Shown one piece after another: positions 23,269-27,450 of a stretch of DNA of 27,450 nt. The position numbers were made by a program, and so were the translations under genes. The notes beneath the pieces are model-generated. The model was given only the letters and a program-made list of their open reading frames with translations. It was not told the origin of the DNA and did no database searches. The DNA is from Alphaproteobacteria bacterium (GTDB lineage Bacteria; Pseudomonadota; Alphaproteobacteria; Rhizobiales; Xanthobacteraceae). Each line of letters begins with the position of its first letter. Positions within the stretch are counted from its first letter, which is position 1. The stretch lies in NCBI GenBank assembly GCA_005884745.1, contig VAZU01000012.1, forward strand, positions 1 to 27,450, given 5' to 3'.

Positions 23269-24603
23269 CTATTCAGGCGGAGACCTGTCCGCACTTTGCT
23301 GTCCCCGGGTGATCAACCGAGCGCTGCGCTGATCGCGGGTGTGAATCCACAGCCAGTTGAGGACAACGCTCAGCCGATTGCGCAAGCCGATCAGAAAGTA
23401 GATGTGCGCGAAGCCCCAAATCCACCACGCCAGGGCGCCGCGGAGCTTGAAACGGCCGAAGTCGATTACGGCGAGCCGCTTGCCGATCGTGGCCAAGCTG
23501 CCCGCATGTCTGTAGCGGAAGGGATGGGGCGTCGTGTCTCCGCGCAGGCGGCTTTTGATGACCCTGGCGACGTAACGCCCTTGCTGTTTTGCGGCGGGCG
23601 CTATGCCGGGGACCGGGTGTCCATCGGGGCCCGCGATCGTCACCGTGTCGCCGATGGCGAAGATTTCCGGCCGTCCCGGAACCGTGAGATCCGGAAGAAC
23701 CATGATTCGGCCGGCGCGGTCGGCTGGCGCGCCGAGCCATTCGGCCGCCGGCGACGCCCTTACGCCGGCGGCCCAGATAATGGTCCTGGCCTCAACACCG
23801 CGGCCTCCGAAGACGACGCGGTCGGAGGAGCATTCGGAGACCGGTTGATTGAGCTCGACCTCGACGCCGAGGCGTTCAAGCGAGCGGTGCGCATATGCCG
23901 AGAGGTTTTCGGCAAAGCCCGCCAGCACCCGAGGCCCGGCCTCGATCAGAATGACGCGCGCCGTCCGGGTATCGATGTTGCGGAAGTCCGGCGGCAAGGT
24001 GACGCGGGCCAATTCCGCGATCGTGCCGGCCAGTTCCACGCCGGTCGGGCCGGCGCCGATGATGACGAAGGTCAGCAATGCGGCGCGCCGTCGAGGGTCG
24101 GTCACGCTTTCCGCTGCCTCGAAGGCGAGCAGGATACGCCGGCGGACGGTCGTGGCGTCCTCCAGGGTTTTCAAACCCGGCGCAAATGTCTCCCATTCGT
24201 CATGGCCGAAGTAGGCGTGGCGGGCCCCGGTCGCGAGGATGAGCGTGTCGTAGGGCAAGGCGCGACCGTCATCGAGGAGGACGCGGCGGGCATTGGCGTC
24301 TACGCCGACCACATTGGCAAGCATGGTTGTGACCTCTGGTCGCCCGCGCACGAGGTAACGGATCGGCCAGGCAATTTCCGAGGGTGCCAGCGACGCGGTC
24401 GCGACCTGGTAGAGCAGCGGCTGAAACAGGTGGTGGTTGCGCCGGTCGATCAGGGTGATGCTCACCGGTGTCCCGGCAAGCCCGGTGACCGCCTCCAGGC
24501 CGCCGAATCCGCCGCCGACGATGACAACGCGATGCCGGCCCTCGGACCTGGCTGCTACCGCAGGGCGGTCACCCGCTGGAAGATCATCGGCTGGCGAAAT
24601 CAT
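23269..24603 (-). CDS. ndh: Type II NADH dehydrogenase (NAD(P)/FAD-dependent oxidoreductase)
   Basis: A 444-residue flavoprotein of the NDH-2 family that passes electrons from NADH to quinone without pumping protons. The FAD motif VVIVGGGFGGLEA is at about 27-39. NHHLFQPLLYQVATASLAPSEIA (a family landmark), the NAD(H) motif VIIGAGPTGVELAG and the second FAD motif IFAIGDT follow, along with a quinone-site-like PAAKQQGRYVA. The C-terminal amphipathic region WIWGFAHIYFLIGLRNRL would bind the membrane. Start 24603 is chosen as the last ATG before the Rossmann fold; one at 24684 is possible but would overlap the operator-like palindrome. It is divergent from an Lrp-type regulator that may control it. 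Confidence 0.9.
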   Translation of the reverse strand: MISPADDLPAGDRPAVAARSEGRHRVVIVGGGFGGLEAVTGLAGTPVSITLIDRRNHHLFQPLLYQVATASLAPSEIAWPIRYLVRGRPEVTTMLANVVGVDANARRVLLDDGRALPYDTLILATGARHAYFGHDEWETFAPGLKTLEDATTVRRRILLAFEAAESVTDPRRRAALLTFVIIGAGPTGVELAGTIAELARVTLPPDFRNIDTRTARVILIEAGPRVLAGFAENLSAYAHRSLERLGVEVELNQPVSECSSDRVVFGGRGVEARTIIWAAGVRASPAAEWLGAPADRAGRIMVLPDLTVPGRPEIFAIGDTVTIAGPDGHPVPGIAPAAKQQGRYVARVIKSRLRGDTTPHPFRYRHAGSLATIGKRLAVIDFGRFKLRGALAWWIWGFAHIYFLIGLRNRLSVVLNWLWIHTRDQRSARLITRGQQSADRSPPE

Positions 24604-24652
24604 GGCAGTGCCGCGTTGTAGTTGCTTATCTTGGCTCAAGCACAATCGAAAG

Positions 24653-24670
24653 TATTCTTGTGATAGAATA
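24653..24670. promoter_or_regulatory. Operator-like inverted repeat between ndh and the Lrp-family gene
   Basis: TATTCT and AGAATA form perfect 6-base arms around a 6-base spacer (TGTGAT) in an A+T-rich island in the ndh/lrp divergent intergenic region. Lrp/AsnC regulators usually bind A+T-rich dyads of this type and often control themselves and the divergent gene. The link is inferred from position. Confidence 0.5.
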
Positions 24671-24724
24671 ATCTTCCCCGTCATAATCAGCCTCAAGCGG
24701 CGCTCGCCGCAAGGGGGGCCAGCC

Positions 24725-25186
24725 ATGAGCCGGATGGACGCCATCGACCGAAAAATCCTCGCCGTGCTGCAGGCCGATGCCTCGCTTTCGGTCGCCGAGA
24801 TCGGGCAGCGCGTCGGCCTGTCCTCGACCCCGTGCTGGAAGCGGATCCAGCGGCTCGAGGCCGAGGGCGTGATCCAGAAGCGGGTCGCGATCGTCGATCC
24901 GGAAAAGATCGGGCTCGGCGTCACCGTGTTCGTCTCGATCGAGACCGGGGACCACAGCCAGGCCTGGCTCACGCATTTCGCCGAAGTGGTAGAGGCGATG
25001 CCGGAAGTGATGGAATTCTACCGCATGGCCGGCGACGTCGATTACATGCTGCGCGTCGTGGTGACCGATATCCAGGGCTACGACGGATTTTACAAGAGGT
25101 TGATCGCGGCGGTGCCGCTCAAGAACGTGACGTCGCGGTTCGCGATGGAGAAGATCAAGTCGACGACCGCGCTGCCGATCCCGTGA
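24725..25186 (+). CDS. Lrp/AsnC family transcriptional regulator
   Basis: A 153-residue regulator. The N-terminal winged helix-turn-helix (about 5-60) reads DAIDRKILAVLQADASLSVAEIGQRVGLSSTPCWKRIQRLE across its helices. The C-terminal RAM/effector domain carries VTVFVSIETGDH, VMEFYRMAGDVDYMLRVVV and the LKNVTSRFAMEKIK end. A strong AAGGGGGG Shine-Dalgarno precedes ATG 24725. Family members respond to amino acids or related effectors; the ligand here is unknown. It is divergent from ndh with a palindrome in between. Confidence 0.93.
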   Translation: MSRMDAIDRKILAVLQADASLSVAEIGQRVGLSSTPCWKRIQRLEAEGVIQKRVAIVDPEKIGLGVTVFVSIETGDHSQAWLTHFAEVVEAMPEVMEFYRMAGDVDYMLRVVVTDIQGYDGFYKRLIAAVPLKNVTSRFAMEKIKSTTALPIP

Positions 25187-25194
25187 AGCCGGCG

Positions 25195-25330
25195 GGGGCC
25201 TTCGGGAATTGACGCGCGTCGCCATGCTCGATAGCCGCGGGCCATGTCCATCTCGCTCTTGAGCGTGAACGTAGCGGTGAGCACGTAGCCGAACGTCGGA
25301 TTGTGGGCGTACTGGACCTCGCCCAGATCA
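25195..25330 (-). pseudogene. Probable remnant of a cupin-domain gene
   Basis: On the minus strand one frame reads EVQYAHNPTFGYVLTATFTLKSE then MDMARGYRA (two pieces of one frame), reminiscent of the cupin pattern HTHP.FGYVLEG.FTLK..G...RTYRAGD. Just after, the similarity seems to continue in a different frame as EHGDARQFPKAPAGF, like the GDA.F.P..APHGF end of cupins. No convincing start, metal-binding histidines or full-length frame are seen, so this looks like a decayed fragment. In the whole gap 25187-25490 I see nothing else. The identification is tentative. Confidence 0.35.
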
Positions 25331-25490
25331 AATAGGTCCGGATGTTGGGAACGATGAACGTTGCGAGAACCATGAGCGAAAATACGCGTTTTCGAAATGT
25401 CGCCTCCGAGCCGCCGTCGGCGGAACCCTGGGGTGATATTTCGCCAACCATCCTCGCGACGGTCGCGAGCGGCGATCGCAGCGCGGCGCC

Positions 25491-25973
25491 TCAGCGCTGC
25501 GGCTGCGGAGCCTGTCCGCCGCCCATGGCCTGACCGGCGCGACTGCCGGCCTGGTTCAGCGTCGCGTCGAAATACGCCGGCGCGTCGCCCAGCGTGATGC
25601 GGCGCTCGCATTTGGGTGCGCAGCTGTAGGACTCGCGTTCGCTGCCGCGGTAGACGACCACGACGTCGGCGCCCGGGCCTTGCACCTGCACCACCTTCTC
25701 GACCAGCACATTGCCGCCGCGGTCGAGCACGATGATGTTGGTGCGGCCGTAACCCTTTCCGGTGACGACCAGCATCCCACCGGATTGCACCGAGACATCG
25801 GCGATCAGCGGATTTCCCACCACGATGGTGCCGACCCGGTCGGGCAGCTTGACGATCTTCGCCTGATCGAGAACGACGTCGATGGTATCGGCGGCTCCCG
25901 CGCGCTCCGCCGGCACCAGGGCGGCGGCGAGCAGCATCATCGCCATCGCCTGCCGTCGGTAACGCCACGCCAT
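25491..25973 (-). CDS. Pilus assembly protein with N-terminal secretin-like domain (CpaC N-terminal type)
   Basis: A 160-residue exported protein with a signal peptide at about 7-27 (MMLLAAALVPAERAGAA). The body matches the pilus-assembly N-terminal domain of secretins: DVVLDQAKIVKLPDRVGTIVVGNPLIADVSV, then GKGYGRTNIIVLDRGGNVL (landmarks of the fold). It lacks the secretin beta-barrel and ends in a Gly/Gln-rich tail after a C-x3-C pair (SCAPKCERR). It is too short to be CpaC itself and probably acts as an accessory periplasmic protein of the Tad/Flp pilus. Start 25973 is chosen at MAWRYRRQAMAMM just before the signal; a start at 26042 would add 23 residues. It is divergent from the Flp pilin genes. 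Confidence 0.82.
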   Translation of the reverse strand: MAWRYRRQAMAMMLLAAALVPAERAGAADTIDVVLDQAKIVKLPDRVGTIVVGNPLIADVSVQSGGMLVVTGKGYGRTNIIVLDRGGNVLVEKVVQVQGPGADVVVVYRGSERESYSCAPKCERRITLGDAPAYFDATLNQAGSRAGQAMGGGQAPQPQR

Positions 25974-26150
25974 CACGCCACTCCCGATCTGCGCCGTCGG
26001 GCCGCACCCATCCACCGCAGCTCGATTGCGAGTTGACTGCAAATGGGTGAACGAAATGCAAATGTCGCGCGGACGCCGCCGCTCGCGCCGGATCGCAAGG
26101 CTGCGTTAACTACGAAGACAACCGAGACCTATACCGATGAATTGCTCGAT

Positions 26151-26169
26151 CGGATTAACGTTGATGCAA
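26151..26169 (+). promoter_or_regulatory. Conserved upstream element of the first Flp pilin gene
   Basis: CGGATTAACGTTGATGCAA recurs, with one insertion and a substitution, as CGGATTAAACATTGATGCAG upstream of the second pilin gene (26819-26838), at about 100-120 bases before each ATG. The TTAA core followed by a second half-site at about 7 bases is faintly like a CtrA box, which controls pilin genes in Caulobacter; this is speculative. Confidence 0.4.
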
Positions 26170-26267
26170 GGGCTGCTAGTTATGTTCGCTGACGTTCGGA
26201 TGGGGCGATGCTCATAACGTCCGCCGGGCGGTGCTTCAGACAGCCACGTGGATCAAGGAGCTACCCA

Positions 26268-26432
26268 ATGCACAACCTGTTTTCGCGGTTCGTGAAGGAC
26301 GAGTCCGGAGCGACCGCCATCGAGTACGGCCTGATCGCCGCCGGCATCGCTGTGGTGATCATCACCGCCGTGAAGCTGGTCGGCACCAACCTCAGCGGCA
26401 CGTTCAACAACGTAGCCAATGCGGTCAAATAA
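26268..26432 (+). CDS. flp: Flp-family type IVb pilin, copy 1
   Basis: A 54-residue prepilin. A short leader MHNLFSRFVKDESG is followed by the processing site G-ATAIEYGL with the Glu at +4 to +5 typical of Flp pilins. A single hydrophobic helix AAGIAVVIITAVKLVG and a short NLSGTFNNVANAVK tail complete it. It is cleaved by a TadV-type prepilin peptidase and assembled into Tad pili for adhesion. AAGGAG lies 8 bases before ATG 26268. Confidence 0.93.
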   Translation: MHNLFSRFVKDESGATAIEYGLIAAGIAVVIITAVKLVGTNLSGTFNNVANAVK

Positions 26433-26461
26433 CCATTTCATTTGACGTCGACACGACGAAT

Positions 26462-26493
26462 GGCTCCGGCACAAGGCCGGAGTCATTCCGTTT
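26462..26493 (+). terminator. Candidate Rho-independent terminator after flp copy 1
   Basis: A 9-base stem (26462-26470 with 26476-26484, core CTCCGGC/GCCGGAG) with a 5-base loop is followed by TCATTCCGTTT. It begins 29 bases after the pilin stop. The T tract is interrupted, so termination may be partial and could leave the following small gene expressed at a lower level. Confidence 0.5.
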
Positions 26494-26519
26494 CTGCAGA
26501 TAGCCGGTCGGAAATTGCC

Positions 26520-26702
26520 ATGAGGCATGCCTCACCCCGTGGAGCCCATCACGGTTCGAGTGTCGCCGCGCTGAAATACAGCCTCATTCTCATTGCTGCA
26601 ATCTTGTCGGCCGCGACCCTAACCGTCGCGCTTTCAATCGCCGGCAAGCTTACAGCTGTTCCCAGCGATCTCTTCAGCTTGACGTTCCGCTTGCTGGATT
26701 GA
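26520..26702 (+). CDS. Small hydrophobic pilin-like protein (divergent Flp paralogue?)
   Basis: A 60-residue protein lying between the two pilin genes. A basic leader (MRHASPRGAHHGSS) precedes VAALKYSLILIAAILSAATLTVALSIAG. The order small residues, K/E, Y, S/G, L, I and a long hydrophobic helix recalls SGATAIEYGLIAAGIAVVI of the pilins, but the Glu is replaced by Lys and the cleavage Gly by Ser. It could be a decayed pilin, a minor pilin or unrelated. The frame is open upstream to 26442; ATG 26520 is chosen because it places the leader at pilin length. Confidence 0.45.
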   Translation: MRHASPRGAHHGSSVAALKYSLILIAAILSAATLTVALSIAGKLTAVPSDLFSLTFRLLD

Positions 26703-26818
26703 CCGTCTAACCCGCGGTCGCCGCGCTGCTTTGCCGCGGAATATTTCATTAACCAGGTCGTCAGACAACTTGGATCATGCCGGATTCAAATACGCTGGAT
26801 GCATATGATTGCAGCCTT

Positions 26819-26838
26819 CGGATTAAACATTGATGCAG
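26819..26838 (+). promoter_or_regulatory. Conserved upstream element of the second Flp pilin gene
   Basis: CGGATTAAACATTGATGCAG is the counterpart of the element at 26151-26169. Further matches close to the start codon (GGATCAAGG then AGC) show that the leader was duplicated with the gene. The rest of the 26703-26937 gap shows no gene. Confidence 0.4.
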
Positions 26839-26937
26839 AGGTTCTCCGCTACTCTCCCCAGCGCGCTAGAGGGGAGGCAAGGTAGTGGAGCTCTCCGGGT
26901 GGCGCTTTGACTAGTCAAGCGGATCAAGGGAGCCAAT

Positions 26938-27102
26938 ATGAAGACGCTATTGTCGCGATTCATGCACGATGAGGGCGGAGCGACCGCCATCGAGTACGGA
27001 CTGATTGCTGCAGGAATTGCGGTGGTCATCATCACCGCCGTGCAGCTGGTCGGCACGAATCTTTCCGGTACTTTCAACAACGTGGCGAACGCGGTCAAGT
27101 GA
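26938..27102 (+). CDS. flp: Flp-family type IVb pilin, copy 2
   Basis: A 54-residue prepilin: leader MKTLLSRFMHDEGG, then ATAIEYGL and a mature region identical to copy 1 except for Gln in place of Lys (TAVQLVG). At the DNA level the two mature regions differ by 18 synonymous codon changes and only this one amino-acid change. AAGGGAGC precedes ATG 26938. Its last 8 bases overlap the 3' end of the convergent membrane protein gene. Confidence 0.93.
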   Translation: MKTLLSRFMHDEGGATAIEYGLIAAGIAVVIITAVQLVGTNLSGTFNNVANAVK

Positions 27103-27450
27103 GCGTTCGACGCGTTCGATCGGGTCCCTCGTGATCAAGCAACGGCTCCGCCTTGTCCTTATCATTGGCGATGGACTCGAGCCAGGAGACGGCGGTGCCG
27201 GCAAGCAGTCCTTCCTCGAGGCCGCCGGGAGACAATTTGCGCAGAAATCCACTACATAAAACCACGTAATTCACGCCCATGGCTTCGACAGGCTCTTTTG
27301 CCATCGCGATCGGCTCGTCGATGATCTCCTGATTAAACCGGATCGCTCTGTCGGCACGATGGTATGGTGCGGCAATGACGCTGTGTGGCGTGTGGGCGAG
27401 GACAGCGGGACCAAGGTCGATCGCGGCGATCACCAGCCCGGCAGGCAATG
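27095..27450 (-). CDS. C-terminal part of a large membrane protein of unknown function (runs off the window)
   Basis: The frame is open to the window edge, so only about the last 118 residues are seen. The visible part, LVIAAIDLGPAVLAHTPHSVIAAPYHR then MGVNYVVLCSGF, recalls the soluble C-terminal domain of multi-membrane-segment hypothetical proteins (glycosyltransferase-like) in this bacterial group, where the phrase P-I-D-x-G-P..L..TPH.V.AAPYHR recurs. Function unknown. The final ~20 residues (KAEPLLDHEGPDRTRRTLT) do not fit my memory of the family and may be altered. Confidence 0.6.
   Translation of the reverse strand, partial: LPAGLVIAAIDLGPAVLAHTPHSVIAAPYHRADRAIRFNQEIIDEPIAMAKEPVEAMGVNYVVLCSGFLRKLSPGGLEEGLLAGTAVSWLESIANDKDKAEPLLDHEGPDRTRRTLT

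Noticed and set aside
27005..27259. 84-codon plus-strand frame overlapping flp copy 2
   Set aside because: Out of frame with the pilin and without recognisable features; the pilin at 26938-27102 and the convergent membrane protein explain the region.
1..27450. tRNA or rRNA genes
   Set aside because: No cloverleaf with a TTC-rich T loop or rRNA core sequence was recognised on reading both strands; the only RNA gene found is the SRP RNA.

Overview
This is a GC-rich chromosomal segment from an alphaproteobacterium, most likely of the order Hyphomicrobiales (Rhizobiales), in the Bradyrhizobium/Xanthobacteraceae neighbourhood. The assignment rests on gene order (rpmH-rnpA-yidC-engB-argB; dapD-dapE next to truA-fmt-def; recR-ebfC-dnaX-SRP RNA-nudC), on the protein sequences as remembered from that group, and on scattered GC-rich palindromic repeats typical of it. 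No database search was possible; family assignments come from motifs and remembered consensus.

Layout. 444-4393 (minus): a TVP38/TMEM64 membrane protein, a flavin disulfide oxidoreductase and an orphan sensor histidine kinase. 4573-12662 (plus): a strong promoter, then rpmH, rnpA, yidC, engB, argB, a secreted two-DUF1036 protein, a HAD pyrimidine 5'-nucleotidase, dapD and dapE, tightly packed with several start/stop overlaps. 12820-15829 (minus): def, fmt and truA, interrupted by a VapBC/FitAB-type toxin-antitoxin pair with its own palindromic operator. 15905-18656 (plus): rmuC and an AmpG-type permease. 18653-21623 (minus): SRP RNA, dnaX, ebfC and recR. 21793-25186: nudC (plus), csaA-like (minus), a type II NADH dehydrogenase (minus) and a divergent Lrp-family regulator (plus) with an operator-like palindrome between the last two. 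25187-27450: a decayed cupin-like remnant, a pilus-assembly N-terminal-domain protein, two near-identical Flp pilins with a divergent pilin-like gene between them, and the end of a membrane protein running off the window.

Most of the content is housekeeping: translation (rpmH, rnpA, def, fmt, truA), membrane protein insertion and targeting (yidC, SRP RNA), DNA replication and repair (dnaX, recR, ebfC, rmuC), lysine/peptidoglycan precursor synthesis (dapD, dapE, probably ampG for recycling) and arginine synthesis (argB).

The most unusual signal is not a new system but a cluster of small internal deletions between about 6.05 and 12.05 kb. yidC and the HAD nucleotidase are frameshifted, and engB and dapE appear to lack 11 and about 14 conserved residues in frame. 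At each junction a 5-6 base word remains that would have been present at both ends of the missing segment, judged by family consensus. Because yidC and engB are normally essential, an assembly or consensus error is at least as likely as real decay, and read mapping would decide. The second notable signal is palindromic repeat elements lying in frame inside the N-terminal coding regions of the AmpG-like and DUF1036 genes. I did not find convincing evidence of a wholly new multi-gene system.
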